From positions 1-64,000 of the forward strand of contig WLWY01000009.1 of the NCBI GenBank assembly GCA_012103325.1: DNA of 64,000 bases, in the 5' to 3' direction. Of this stretch, positions 51,521-60,029 are shown piece after piece (the first letter of the stretch is position 1; each line of letters starts with the position of its first letter). Origin of the DNA: Alphaproteobacteria bacterium. GTDB lineage: Bacteria > Pseudomonadota > Alphaproteobacteria > UBA8366 > GCA-2717185. Both the position numbers and the translations under genes were made by a program. Below the pieces are notes generated by a model that worked only from the letters and a program-made list of their open reading frames with translations, was not told the DNA's origin and searched no databases.

Positions 51521-52243
51521 TTGAAAGCGGGCAAGACGCTGAAAGTTGATATCTGGCGCGGCGGCGAGGACGGTTACTACCAGACCTTCGCAGTGCCGTA
51601 CCAAACCAGCCAGACGATCCTCGACGTCGTCACCTACGTGCAGCGCAAGCTTGATCCCACATTGTCGTATCGGTTCTCCTGCCGGGTCGGGATGTGCGGG
51701 TCCTGCGCGATGACGGTAAACGGCCGGCCGCGCTGGACCTGCCGCACCCATGTCGATCTGGTTGCCGAGGACGGGCATATCGAGATCGAGCCGCTGCGCA
51801 ACTTCCCGCTGGTCAAGGACCTCGCCGTCGACATGTCGGTGTTCTTCGACAAATGGCGGGACGCGAAGGCCCGGTTCGTGCCGAGCGAGGCCGATCTGGA
51901 CGGTTTCGCGAACGTCGATCCGGCGAGCCGGGAGCGCAAGGAAGCCAGCGCCGGCATCGAATGCATCGGCTGCGGCATCTGCTACGCCGCGTGCGATGTC
52001 GTCGCGTGGAACCCTGATTATCTGGGGCCGGCGGCGCTGAACCGCGCCTGGACCTTGGTCAACGACGTGCGCGACGCCGATCCGAACGGGCACCTCAAGG
52101 CGGTGGCGGGCGATGCGGGTTGTCATGCCTGCCACAGCCAGCAGGGCTGCACGAGCCACTGTCCCAAGAGCCTCAGCCCGACAGCGTCGATTGCCGGGTT
52201 GAAACGCAAGACCTTTGCCGCACTGCTGAAGGGTGGGTTATGA
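51521..52243 (+). CDS. Succinate dehydrogenase/fumarate reductase-type iron-sulfur subunit
   Basis: A 240-residue protein, TTG start with AAAGGTGGAG just upstream. The N-terminal plant-ferredoxin domain carries the [2Fe-2S] ligands in FSCRVGMCGSCAMTVNGRPR and WTC. The C-terminal domain has CIGCGICYAACDVV and CHACHSQQGCTSHCPKS for the other two clusters. It passes electrons from the flavoprotein to membrane subunits. It is first in an operon ordered iron-sulfur subunit, two membrane anchors, flavoprotein, unlike the usual sdhCDAB, suggesting a dedicated rather than TCA-cycle complex. Confidence 0.9.
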   Translation: MKAGKTLKVDIWRGGEDGYYQTFAVPYQTSQTILDVVTYVQRKLDPTLSYRFSCRVGMCGSCAMTVNGRPRWTCRTHVDLVAEDGHIEIEPLRNFPLVKDLAVDMSVFFDKWRDAKARFVPSEADLDGFANVDPASRERKEASAGIECIGCGICYAACDVVAWNPDYLGPAALNRAWTLVNDVRDADPNGHLKAVAGDAGCHACHSQQGCTSHCPKSLSPTASIAGLKRKTFAALLKGGL

Positions 52244-52575
52244 GCGGACGGCTCGAACTGTGGCTGTTCGCGCTGCAGCGCATCTCGGCAATGATCCTGG
52301 CACCGCTCGTTCTGGTGCATCTCGCGACCATGATATATGCCGTGCAGGGCGGTCTGACCGCATCCGAGATTCTGGCGCGGACCCAAGGCAGTACGATTTG
52401 GGCGTTGGTCTACGGCCTTTTCATCGTCTCGGTGGCGGTGCACGGCGCGATCGGGCTGCGCACGGTCGTACGTGAGATGACGCCCTGGCGTGGCACGGGC
52501 GCGAGCGCTGTCGCTGCACTGTTTTGCGTCGCCGTTCTGGTGCTTGGGTTCCGCGCGGTGGGGGCGATCACATGA
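52240..52575 (+). CDS. Membrane anchor subunit of SDH-like complex, first
   Basis: A 111-residue membrane protein starting at ATG 52240, overlapping the iron-sulfur gene by 4 bases. Three hydrophobic segments are visible: ISAMILAPLVLVHLATMIYA, TIWALVYGLFIVSVAVHGAI and VAALFCVAVLVLGFRAVG. Histidines in the first two (VLVHLA, VAVHGAIGLR) are placed as heme b ligands in SdhC/SdhD-like anchors. It would hold the complex in the membrane and pass electrons to quinone. Confidence 0.85.
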   Translation: MSGRLELWLFALQRISAMILAPLVLVHLATMIYAVQGGLTASEILARTQGSTIWALVYGLFIVSVAVHGAIGLRTVVREMTPWRGTGASAVAALFCVAVLVLGFRAVGAIT

Positions 52576-52919
52576 ATGTCCTGTCCGCGCATCGCAACCA
52601 TCCGACTTATTGGGCGTTCGTGTTGCACCGGGTGTCGGGGCTGGGGCTGGCGCTGTTCCTGCCGATCCATCTTTATGTCCTGTCGATGGCGATCGATGGC
52701 GGCGCGCGGCTCGACGCTTTCCTCGACTGGACCGCGCAACCCATGGTCAAAATGGCCGAGGTCGGGCTGGTCGTCCTTCTGGCGCTGCATATGGCGGGCG
52801 GGCTGCGGCTGCTGGCCGTCGAATTCCTGCCCTGGCGCGATATCCAGAAGACCCTGGCGGCGGTCGCCGGCGCGTTCGCGTTCGCGGTGGGCGTGCTTTA
52901 TCTCCTGAATGTGGTTTGA
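52572..52919 (+). CDS. Membrane anchor subunit of SDH-like complex, second (SdhC-like)
   Basis: A 115-residue membrane protein starting at ATG 52572, overlapping the preceding gene by 4 bases. The N-terminal AHRNHPTYWAFVLHRVSGLG has the H-R-x-S/T-G motif of SdhC that lines the quinone site. Two more helices carry LALFLPIHLYVLSMA and VVLLALHMAGGLRLLAVEF with heme-ligand-type histidines. It ends just before the flavoprotein start. Confidence 0.88.
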   Translation: MNVLSAHRNHPTYWAFVLHRVSGLGLALFLPIHLYVLSMAIDGGARLDAFLDWTAQPMVKMAEVGLVVLLALHMAGGLRLLAVEFLPWRDIQKTLAAVAGAFAFAVGVLYLLNVV

Positions 52920-52923
52920 TCCG

Positions 52924-54651
52924 ATGGTCGATATTAAAAGACGCAAAACCGATATCCTGATCCTCGGCTCCGGCGGGGCCGGACTGTTCGCGGCGCTGCA
53001 TGCCCACAAGGCAGCGCCGGACCTCGATATCACGGTCGCGGTGAAGGGCCTGCTCGGCAAGAGCGGCTGCACGCGGATGGTTCAGGGCGGTTACAACGTC
53101 GCCATTGCCGAAGGCGACTCGGTCGAGCGCCATTTTCAGGACACGATCGAAGGCGGCAAATGGTTGAATAATCAGGATCTCGCCTGGACGCTGATCAACA
53201 CCGCGATCACCCGGATCCACGAGCTCGAAAACGAATATGGTTGTTTCTTCGACCGCAATCCGGATGGCTCGATCCACCAGAAAGCTTTCGCCGGGCAGAC
53301 CTTCGACCGCACCGTGCACAAGGGTGACCTGACCGGGATTGAGATCATCAGCCGTCTGGCGGAACAGGTCTGGGCCAAGGGCATCAGCCACCTGGAAGAG
53401 CACCGCGCCTTGGCGCTGATCAAGGACGAGTCCGGCGAACGCCTTTCCGGTGTTCTGCTGACCGATATGCGCGACGGGACTTTTACGTTCGTACAGGCCA
53501 AGGCCGTGCTCATGGCGACCGGTGGCGGACCGACCATGTACCGTTATCACACGCCGTCCGGTGACAAGAGCTGCGACGGCATGGCAATGGCGCTGATGGC
53601 GGGGCTGCCGCTGCGCGATATGGAGATGGTGCAGTTTCATCCCACTGGACTGATCGCCGGCAAGGATACGCGGATTACCGGCACGATCATCGAAGAGGGT
53701 TTGCGCGGTGCGGGCGGGCATTTGCTTGACGGCGCGCAGGAACGCTTCATGAAGCAGTACGACCCGCGCGAGGAGCGCGCGACCCGCGATATCGTCAGCC
53801 GCGCCATGTTCGAGCAGATGCGCAACGGCAACACGACAGCCAATGGCGGCCTCTATGTCACAATGCGACACCTCGATCCCGTGATGGTGCGCCGTCAGTT
53901 CAAGGGCATGGTCGAGCGTTGTCACGATGTTGGTTTCGATCTGGTCGGCGGTCTGGTCGAGGTCGTGCCGACCGCGCATTACATTATGGGTGGCGTCATG
54001 TTCGATGTGGACTGCAAGACCGAATTGCCCGGCCTGTTCGCCGCCGGCGAGGATACGGGCGGCGTGCATGGGGCGAACCGGCTTGGCGGTAACGGCGTGG
54101 CAAACTCGACCGTGTTTGGTGGACTTGCGGGCGATGCCATGGCGCCGTTCGTGAAGGAGTCGGGTGTATTTGCCGATCCGGACGAGGCGGCAATGGAAAC
54201 AGCCATTGGGCGCGCGTTGGCGCCATTCGGCAAACCGGCGGGCGACATGAATGTGATCCGCGACCGGCTCTACGATGTCATGTGGGACGATGCGGGGATC
54301 ATCCGGACGCGGGAGAGCCTGGAGCGGACGTTGGTGCAACTCGACGAAATGTCAGCCGACCTCGTTAATGTCGGGTTGGCTGAACAGGACAAACGGTTCA
54401 ATCTGAGCTGGCACGACTGGATGAATTTGGAAAACCTGATCCTGGTCAGCAAGTCAATCTGTATCGCCGCCATCGCGCGGGAGAACTCGCGCGGTGCCCA
54501 TTTCCGTGAAGATTTCCCGGATGCGGGTGAGTTGGAGACATCGGCCTATACTGTCGCACGTTTGGCGGATGGCGAGATGACGGTGGAGACGCGGCCGGTC
54601 GAGTTTACCCGTATCCGGCCGGGTGAGAGCCTGATCGATGATGCGGCTTGA
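52924..54651 (+). CDS. Fumarate reductase/succinate dehydrogenase-type flavoprotein subunit
   Basis: A 575-residue FAD protein from MVDIKRRK (52924); ATG 52909, overlapping the anchor gene, is an alternative. The Rossmann motif is ILILGSGGAGLFAALHA. The segment LLGKSGCTRMVQGGYNVAIA has cysteine where SDH proteins have the histidine that binds FAD covalently, so the flavin is probably non-covalent. Substrate-site regions include MEMVQFHPTGLIAG, the catalytic-loop EERATRDIVSRAMF and VVPTAHYIMGGV. It would oxidise a succinate-like acid or reduce a fumarate-like one. Downstream fumarase-like genes support a C4/C5 dicarboxylate substrate. Confidence 0.88.
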   Translation: MVDIKRRKTDILILGSGGAGLFAALHAHKAAPDLDITVAVKGLLGKSGCTRMVQGGYNVAIAEGDSVERHFQDTIEGGKWLNNQDLAWTLINTAITRIHELENEYGCFFDRNPDGSIHQKAFAGQTFDRTVHKGDLTGIEIISRLAEQVWAKGISHLEEHRALALIKDESGERLSGVLLTDMRDGTFTFVQAKAVLMATGGGPTMYRYHTPSGDKSCDGMAMALMAGLPLRDMEMVQFHPTGLIAGKDTRITGTIIEEGLRGAGGHLLDGAQERFMKQYDPREERATRDIVSRAMFEQMRNGNTTANGGLYVTMRHLDPVMVRRQFKGMVERCHDVGFDLVGGLVEVVPTAHYIMGGVMFDVDCKTELPGLFAAGEDTGGVHGANRLGGNGVANSTVFGGLAGDAMAPFVKESGVFADPDEAAMETAIGRALAPFGKPAGDMNVIRDRLYDVMWDDAGIIRTRESLERTLVQLDEMSADLVNVGLAEQDKRFNLSWHDWMNLENLILVSKSICIAAIARENSRGAHFREDFPDAGELETSAYTVARLADGEMTVETRPVEFTRIRPGESLIDDAA

Positions 54652-54683
54652 TCGCCACGCTGCCGGGCGCACATTATTGGATA

Positions 54684-54951
54684 AGAGCCTGCCTCGTAAT
54701 ATGTTGTTGTTTTCATGGCCTTTGTTTCTTCGCTGGTTAGGAAGGGTCCGCGCCGCGATGCTGGAAGCATCGCAAACGGGCCCTGACGCAGCCCAGCGGA
54801 TAAACAAAGGCCACCCGAAGGGTCGGCGCTACTCGGCCAGCTGGTGCGTCGCGGCCCTTGGCCGATGCACCACATCGCCCGGCGGGCCGCTCCTGCCACC
54901 CGACTCGACTATCGCTGATGAAAACAGCAACATATTACGAGGCAGGCTCTA
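54684..54951. mobile_element. Structured-core element B, with ~33-bp inverted arms
   Basis: Arms AGAGCCTGCCTCGTAATATG plus TTGTTGTTTTCAT are mirrored at the right end with one or two mismatches. The ~200-base core contains GGTTAGG, CGCCGCGATGC with GCATCGCA, ACGCAGCC, CCACCCGAAGGGTCGG, then CCTTGGCCGATGCACC, CATCGCC, GGCGGGCC and CTCCTGCC. This is the same block order as element A at 28083. Arms of A and B share no sequence. It lies between the flavoprotein gene and the fumarase-like genes without obvious coding capacity. Confidence 0.7.
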
Positions 54952-54964
54952 AAGGAGGGACGCG

Positions 54965-55927
54965 ATGATTCGAGCTCAAGCGATCGAAGAAGCGGCCTAC
55001 GAAATTACGGCCAAGGCCGCGATTGAAATTCCGCAGGACTACCGCGACGGGCTGCGCGAGATGCTGAAGGGCGAGGAGGCGGAGTTGAGTCGCTTTGTCC
55101 TGGAAGCGATGCTGGAGAACTACGAGGCGGCCGAGCAGGACCGCCGCGCGATGTGCGCCGATACCGGCGTGCCGCGTTTCTTTGTGAAGGCGGGGAATGA
55201 AGCGCAGATCGAAGGCGGCTTCGTCGCGTTGGAAACCGGATTGCGCCGGGCGCTGGCAAAGGCGACGCATGATGTGCCGTTGCGCCCGAACCGGGTCCAT
55301 CCGCTAAGCCGCAAGGACAACAACAACAATGTCGGCATCGGCGCGCCGGAGATCGATTACACCTTCGAGCCGGACGGCGATTGGGTCGACATCACCACGG
55401 TGCATAAGGGCGGTTTGTTTGGCTCGGATTACCGGATGCTATTCCCAGGGGACGGCATCGACGGCATCAAGCGCTTCTTCCTCGACGTCATGTATGAGTT
55501 TGGGCGGCGTGGGCTGGCCTGTCAGCCAGCCATCGTTGGCGTTGGGCTCGGCGGTAGCAAGGATATCGCCATGACCCTGGGCAAGCAGGCGGCATGCCTG
55601 CGTACGGTTGGCGACCGCAATCCTGATCCGCAGGTCGCGGCGCTGGAAGAAGAACTGATGAATATCGGCAATTCGATTGGTATGGGTCCGATGGGTTATG
55701 TCGGCAGTTCGATGGTGGTCGACTGCCACATCGAAGTCGGCTGCACCCACACCGGCGGGATGCCGATCAGTGTGCATAGCTTTTGTTTGTCGTCGCGGCG
55801 CGCGGTGGCGCGGCTGCACAATGACGGGCGTGTCGAATATCGGACCGACCCGAACTGGTTCACCCCTTATCTGCGGCGGGAGAGTGTTGAATGGTCGACG
55901 GCGGAAAAGACTCTGGCGGCGGGCTGA
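54965..55927 (+). CDS. Class I fumarase/tartrate dehydratase alpha-type subunit
   Basis: A 320-residue protein of the FumA/TtdA N-terminal family. It has the [4Fe-4S] cysteine region RRAMCADTGVPRFFVKAG, DNNNNVGIGAPEIDYTF, HKGGLFGSDYRMLFPGD, VGLGGSKDIAMTLGKQ and the later IEVGCTHTGGMPISVHSFC. Split alpha/beta enzymes of this class hydrate fumarate, mesaconate or dehydrate tartrate. Its end overlaps the beta-type gene by 37 bases. GGAGG precedes the ATG, next to element B. Confidence 0.92.
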   Translation: MIRAQAIEEAAYEITAKAAIEIPQDYRDGLREMLKGEEAELSRFVLEAMLENYEAAEQDRRAMCADTGVPRFFVKAGNEAQIEGGFVALETGLRRALAKATHDVPLRPNRVHPLSRKDNNNNVGIGAPEIDYTFEPDGDWVDITTVHKGGLFGSDYRMLFPGDGIDGIKRFFLDVMYEFGRRGLACQPAIVGVGLGGSKDIAMTLGKQAACLRTVGDRNPDPQVAALEEELMNIGNSIGMGPMGYVGSSMVVDCHIEVGCTHTGGMPISVHSFCLSSRRAVARLHNDGRVEYRTDPNWFTPYLRRESVEWSTAEKTLAAG

Positions 55928-56583
55928 GGCGCAAGCGCCTTAAGGTTCCCGTCGACGACGCGGCGCTGCGCGACCTGCAGCTCGGCGATATTGTTTACCT
56001 GGACGGCACGATCTACACGGGTCGCGAGGGGCTGTATCAGCGCATCCTCGGCGACGGTATTGAGCCGCCCGTGCCGCTGCGCGAAATCTCCAATGCGAAC
56101 TTCCATTGTTCGCCGGCGGCTTCGGTCAATGACGACGGCACCTTCAATGTCGGCGCGGTGACCGCTACCGCGAGTTTCCGGTTTTCCAAATGGCTCGATG
56201 CCTGGTTCGAGAATTCCGGCTGTAAGCTGATGATCGGTAAGGGTGGCATGTCGCTTGAGGATTACAAAGAGAAGCTGGCGCCGAACGGCGCGGTCTATCT
56301 GACCACGGTGGGCTATGGCACCGGCGCATTGCTCGGCCGCGCGATCAAGAAGGTGGTCGACGCGCATTGGCTCGAAGAGTTGGGCATTGCCCAGGCGATG
56401 TGGGTGTTCGAGGTCGAGAATTTTGGCCCGCTGATCGTCGAAAGCGACCTCGACGGCAACAGCCTGTTCGAGCAACAGAACGCCATAGTGAATGAAAAGG
56501 TCGAGGCCGCCTATGCGGGACTCAAACCGCCGGCGCTGGCGCGCTATGGTGAAACCACTAATCGTGAAGACGAGGTGGTTTAA
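55891..56583 (+). CDS. Class I fumarase/tartrate dehydratase beta-type subunit
   Basis: A 230-residue FumA C-terminal/TtdB-like protein. Family blocks: DLQLGDIVYLDGTIYTGREG, FHCSPAASVNDDGTFNVGAV, MIGKGGMSLEDYKEKLAPNG and YLTTVGYGTGALLGRAI, then AMWVFEVENFGPLIVESDLD. It supplies the second half of the hydratase active site. The start overlaps the alpha-type gene. It is followed by the CoA-transferase gene after 36 bases, suggesting a hydratase-then-CoA-activation pathway. Confidence 0.92.
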   Translation: MVDGGKDSGGGLRRKRLKVPVDDAALRDLQLGDIVYLDGTIYTGREGLYQRILGDGIEPPVPLREISNANFHCSPAASVNDDGTFNVGAVTATASFRFSKWLDAWFENSGCKLMIGKGGMSLEDYKEKLAPNGAVYLTTVGYGTGALLGRAIKKVVDAHWLEELGIAQAMWVFEVENFGPLIVESDLDGNSLFEQQNAIVNEKVEAAYAGLKPPALARYGETTNREDEVV

Positions 56584-56619
56584 GATTATCGCGCTTCGCA
56601 GAGAGGGAGATAGGGCGCC

Positions 56620-58044
56620 ATGAAAGCACCGTTCGAAGAAGTGATGGACATCCGTGGCATGGGAATGCCGGCGAAGGGTGAGGTCGCACTCACGGGCGCC
56701 GACCCGGTGTTCTCCACGAAGTTCAAGATTGGCGAGACCTGTGCGACGGTCGTGGCGGGTATCGGCGTGGCTGTCTCCGACATTTGGGAACTGAAGACCG
56801 GTCGGCGTCAGAATGTGGGCATCGATGTGCGGCGTGCGGCGGCGGCGTTGCGCAGCACGACGTATATGCAGCGTCCGCAAGCGGGCAGGTCGTTTGAAAA
56901 CGTGGTGAATAAAAATCACGAGTCGATGATCAAGATTACCCAGCCTTGGCCGACCAAGGACGGTCGCTGGGTGCTGCCGCATTTCGGCCTGCCGAACTTG
57001 CAGAAGAAGATGTTGAAACTGCTCGACTGCGAACCCAACCCAGAGGCCGTGAGCAAGGCCGTCGCGAAATGGGACGCAATGGATCTGGAGAATGCCATTG
57101 ACGAGATTCGCGCCTGTGGCGGCATGGTCCGAAGTAATACGGAATGGCTCGATCATCCGCATGGCAAAGTGTTGGCGGCAAAGCCAATTGTTGAGGTTAT
57201 TAAAATTGGTGACAGCGATCCGGAACCATTCCCCGAAGGCGATCGTCCGCTCAGCGGTATCCGCGCGCTCGATCTGACCCGAATTTTGGCCGGGCCGATT
57301 GCGGGCCGGACGATGGCAGAACATGGTGCGGATGTGCTGATGGTGGCCGCGGAGCACGTACCGCAAATCAAGGAACACGTCATGGATACAAGCCATGGCA
57401 AGCGGAGTTGCTTCCTTAATCTTACGGTTGCCGAAGAAGCCGCGCGGCTGAAAGAGTTGGTGAGTGGCGCTGACGTTTTCTCCCAGGGCTACCGGCCGGG
57501 GGTTCTCGAGAAATTGGGGTTCGGCCCGGAAGAACTCGCGGCGCATCGTCCCGGTCTGGTTTATGTCTCAATCAGTTGTTTCGGCGCCGATGGGCCGTTC
57601 AGTCATCGCGGCGGCTGGGAACAGGTCGCGCAGACCGTCACCGGTATCTGCAATGAAGGCCGTCCGGATCGTCCGGCACTGCTGCCCGCTGCGGCGTGCG
57701 ATTACACGACGGGCTATCTCGCCGCCTATGGCGCACTGCTGGCCCTGGCGCGCCGCGCACGGGAAGGCGGCAGTTATCATGTACGCGTGTCTCTGTGTCA
57801 GTCCGGCATGTTCATCTATCGTCAGGGTGCGGTGGCGTTCGATCAGCCGGACATGAACCTATCGGATGCCGAACTTGCGAAACTGCGGATTGACTCAGAA
57901 TCCAAGCATGGTTCGCTGCGGCACCTCGGCCCGGTCTTGCATCTTTCCGAGACACAGCCGCATTGGGTTCGGCCCACGCCGGTACTGGGTGACGATGCGC
58001 CGGAATGGCTGGACCCACCGGCATCCGCGGTTGCCGCCGAGTAA
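56620..58044 (+). CDS. CaiB/BaiF CoA-transferase with permuted domain order
   Basis: A 474-residue class III CoA-transferase. The usual N-terminal motif (LSGIRALDLTRILAGPIAGR, then MAEHGADVLMVAAEH) appears only near residue 208, followed by FSQGYRPGVLEKLGFGPEEL, LVYVSISCFGADGPFSHRGG and CDYTTGYLAAYGALLALARR. The first 200 residues (TKDGRWVLPHFGLPNLQKKM, EIRACGGMVRSNTEWLDHPH) look like what normally follows, so the chain appears circularly permuted. It would move CoA onto a carboxylic acid made by the upstream hydratase. The next gene starts three bases later. Confidence 0.85.
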   Translation: MKAPFEEVMDIRGMGMPAKGEVALTGADPVFSTKFKIGETCATVVAGIGVAVSDIWELKTGRRQNVGIDVRRAAAALRSTTYMQRPQAGRSFENVVNKNHESMIKITQPWPTKDGRWVLPHFGLPNLQKKMLKLLDCEPNPEAVSKAVAKWDAMDLENAIDEIRACGGMVRSNTEWLDHPHGKVLAAKPIVEVIKIGDSDPEPFPEGDRPLSGIRALDLTRILAGPIAGRTMAEHGADVLMVAAEHVPQIKEHVMDTSHGKRSCFLNLTVAEEAARLKELVSGADVFSQGYRPGVLEKLGFGPEELAAHRPGLVYVSISCFGADGPFSHRGGWEQVAQTVTGICNEGRPDRPALLPAAACDYTTGYLAAYGALLALARRAREGGSYHVRVSLCQSGMFIYRQGAVAFDQPDMNLSDAELAKLRIDSESKHGSLRHLGPVLHLSETQPHWVRPTPVLGDDAPEWLDPPASAVAAE

Positions 58045-58047
58045 TCC

Positions 58048-58917
58048 ATGAGCGGGCTGGCGGTCAGACGTCTTTCCGGTGCGCTCGGCGCGGAGATTCA
58101 AGGCGTCGATATCGCGGGGGACATCGACAACATCGCAATTGCGACGATGCGCAACGCGCTGTCGGAACATTGCATCTTGTTGTTCCGCGATCAGAAGATC
58201 ACGCCGGCCCAACATATTGCCTTTACGGAGCGCTTCGGGCCGCTGCAGGAATTGACGCTGGGTTCCTATCTGCACGCCGATCATCCGGAAATCTTTGTCG
58301 TTTCCAACAAGCCGGTGGCCGGCAAACCGTCGGATACGCGGAACACAGGGCGGCACTGGCATACCGACATGTGTTACACGCCCCATCCGTGCCGGGGCTC
58401 GTTACTCTATGCGCTGGAAGTACCGCCGGTCGGCGGCGACACCGTGTTCGCAAACATGCAGCGCGCCTTCGACACCTTATCGGACGGGATGCGGGCGATG
58501 ATCGAAAATCTGCGAGCAGTGCACGATCTGAGCCGAGTGCCGGACTTCAAGAACAGGGACCCGGAGGCGACACGTAAAATCGTGGCGGACAATCCACCCG
58601 TCGAGCAGCCGCTTGTCTGGGTTCATCCGGACAGCGGCCGGAAATCACTGCTGCTCAGCGAACACATAACCTGCCGTTTAGCGGGCATGTCCGACGAAGA
58701 AAGCAAGCCGCTGATCGACTATTTGATCGCCCACGCGACAAGGATCAAGAATACCTATCGGCATCAATGGCGGGCCGGCGATTTGATCTTCTGGGACAAC
58801 CGCAGCGTCATGCATTGCGCGCCGGGTGATTACGACATGTCCGACACCGCCAACCGGCGACACATGCACCGCACGACCTTGGCGGGGCCAAAAGATCTAT
58901 TAGGTACAACAGCTTAG
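58048..58917 (+). CDS. TauD/TfdA family dioxygenase
   Basis: A 289-residue dioxygenase. The iron ligands are in RHWHTDMCYTPHP and the distal histidine in WDNRSVMHCAPGDYD; RRHMHRTTLAGP carries the arginine. ALEVPPVGGDTVFANMQRAF is the family block. It starts three bases after the CoA-transferase and is the last gene of the run beginning with the SDH-like complex or with the fumarase-like genes, so it probably attacks the primary substrate of that pathway. Confidence 0.92.
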   Translation: MSGLAVRRLSGALGAEIQGVDIAGDIDNIAIATMRNALSEHCILLFRDQKITPAQHIAFTERFGPLQELTLGSYLHADHPEIFVVSNKPVAGKPSDTRNTGRHWHTDMCYTPHPCRGSLLYALEVPPVGGDTVFANMQRAFDTLSDGMRAMIENLRAVHDLSRVPDFKNRDPEATRKIVADNPPVEQPLVWVHPDSGRKSLLLSEHITCRLAGMSDEESKPLIDYLIAHATRIKNTYRHQWRAGDLIFWDNRSVMHCAPGDYDMSDTANRRHMHRTTLAGPKDLLGTTA

Positions 58918-58937
58918 TAGGAGAAGGTTGACGGCAT

Positions 58938-58987
58938 ATAAGTTCACTCCTTAGTATACCGATCTGTATACTAAGGAGTGAACTTAT
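58938..58987 (+). promoter_or_regulatory. Perfect 22-bp inverted repeat overlapping the ribosome-binding site and start
   Basis: ATAAGTTCACTCCTTAGTAT and AC form the left arm (58938-58959), six bases CGATCT the loop, and the exact inverse the right arm (58966-58987). The right arm contains AAGGAG (58973-58978), 7 bases before ATG 58986, and its last two bases are the AT of that ATG. In RNA the hairpin would hide the ribosome-binding site. In DNA the centre TAGTATACCGATCTGTATAC resembles TetR-type operators, and a TetR gene is two genes downstream. Confidence 0.75.
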
Positions 58988-60026
58988 GGCTATTGTCATT
59001 GATGGTGCGGTCGGAGCCGCGGCAACGCGGCTTGAGCGGTGTTATTCGGGCGAGGTTTGCGATTGGTCGCTTTTCCGAAAGCCGAAAATGGAAATGGCGA
59101 ATTTCGCGTCGCGGTATCATCTCGTCTATCCGGCCCTCGGGTATTTCATCCAAATTCAGCGCGACCCGGCTCGGGCAAGCGTCCTGCGGCCTCAGCTTGA
59201 CACGATGTATCGAGGGCTCCTGGAGCCGCGCTGCTGGGACTATTGGCATTGCGAGCTCGAAGAGACGACTTGGCCATTGCAGGAACGCAATCTGACCTAT
59301 GCGGGGCGGCTTGCGACGTTCGTAGGCTTCTACATCGCCGCCTTCGGCGCTCCGCCTGCGGAGCGTATCGAGATCGATGGCCGCTCGACGACCTATAGCT
59401 CGCTGTCTCGAAGACTATGGCGGCAGATGCGCGCGTCACCGAATTGCGGCGTAAGCTGCTATCATCATCAATCGATGGTTATGTGCAACGCGCATATGCT
59501 GATCAACAACGTGCTGCACGATAGGTTGTTCGGTACGGATTTCGCGGCGGCGAATGACGGGTGGTTCAAGACCATCGACGAAAATCTACTTCGCGATAAG
59601 GAGGAGGGCCCATTGTTCTATTATGGGACAGAGTCGCATAAGGCCACTCCGATTCCCCGGAATAAGTCGCTCGGCGCTGATATCTGGTCGCTGTTTCTCA
59701 TGAGCGCCATTGTGCCGGACCGGGTAACCGATTGGTTTGAGCGCTGGCAGCGGCATATTGTTCATGAACATGACGTGGCCCGTGTGGCGGTCGCGGATTG
59801 GGAGAGGGATCAGGAATTTTCGTCCGACGAACTTGCGACAGCCTGGGCATATTGTCTGTCGAGGGAGCTTGACGAAGCTGAATTGGCAGAACGCTTGCGA
59901 AGATTTCTGGCGCCGACAGTCGAAACCGGGTTCGAACGGGACCCTTATATCTCTGGCCTATTTTTGCTTGGCACGTTCTTGGGCCCGGGTCAGTTTGGAC
60001 GGCTGGTCGGGGGCACTGAGAGCTAG
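58986..60026 (+). CDS. Linalool dehydratase/isomerase-like protein
   Basis: A 346-residue protein without signal peptide. It resembles LinD of Castellaniella in several blocks: RCWDYWHCELEETTWPLQER, NLTYAGRLATFVGFYIAAFG, SCYHHQSMVMCNAHMLINNV and LHDRLFGTDFAAANDGWFKT. The cysteine pair C158-x8-C167 matches the LinD catalytic C-x8-C. The LinD histidine in its GHL motif is arginine here (GRL, R108), so chemistry may differ. LinD makes myrcene from geraniol/linalool in the periplasm; this form would be cytoplasmic. It overlaps the palindrome at its start and is four bases upstream of a TetR gene. Confidence 0.7.
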   Translation: MAIVIDGAVGAAATRLERCYSGEVCDWSLFRKPKMEMANFASRYHLVYPALGYFIQIQRDPARASVLRPQLDTMYRGLLEPRCWDYWHCELEETTWPLQERNLTYAGRLATFVGFYIAAFGAPPAERIEIDGRSTTYSSLSRRLWRQMRASPNCGVSCYHHQSMVMCNAHMLINNVLHDRLFGTDFAAANDGWFKTIDENLLRDKEEGPLFYYGTESHKATPIPRNKSLGADIWSLFLMSAIVPDRVTDWFERWQRHIVHEHDVARVAVADWERDQEFSSDELATAWAYCLSRELDEAELAERLRRFLAPTVETGFERDPYISGLFLLGTFLGPGQFGRLVGGTES

Positions 60027-60029
60027 GAT

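Noticed and set aside
52747..54339. A 530-codon minus-strand frame opposite the flavoprotein
   Set aside because: Shadow of a gene with clear FAD and catalytic motifs on the plus strand.
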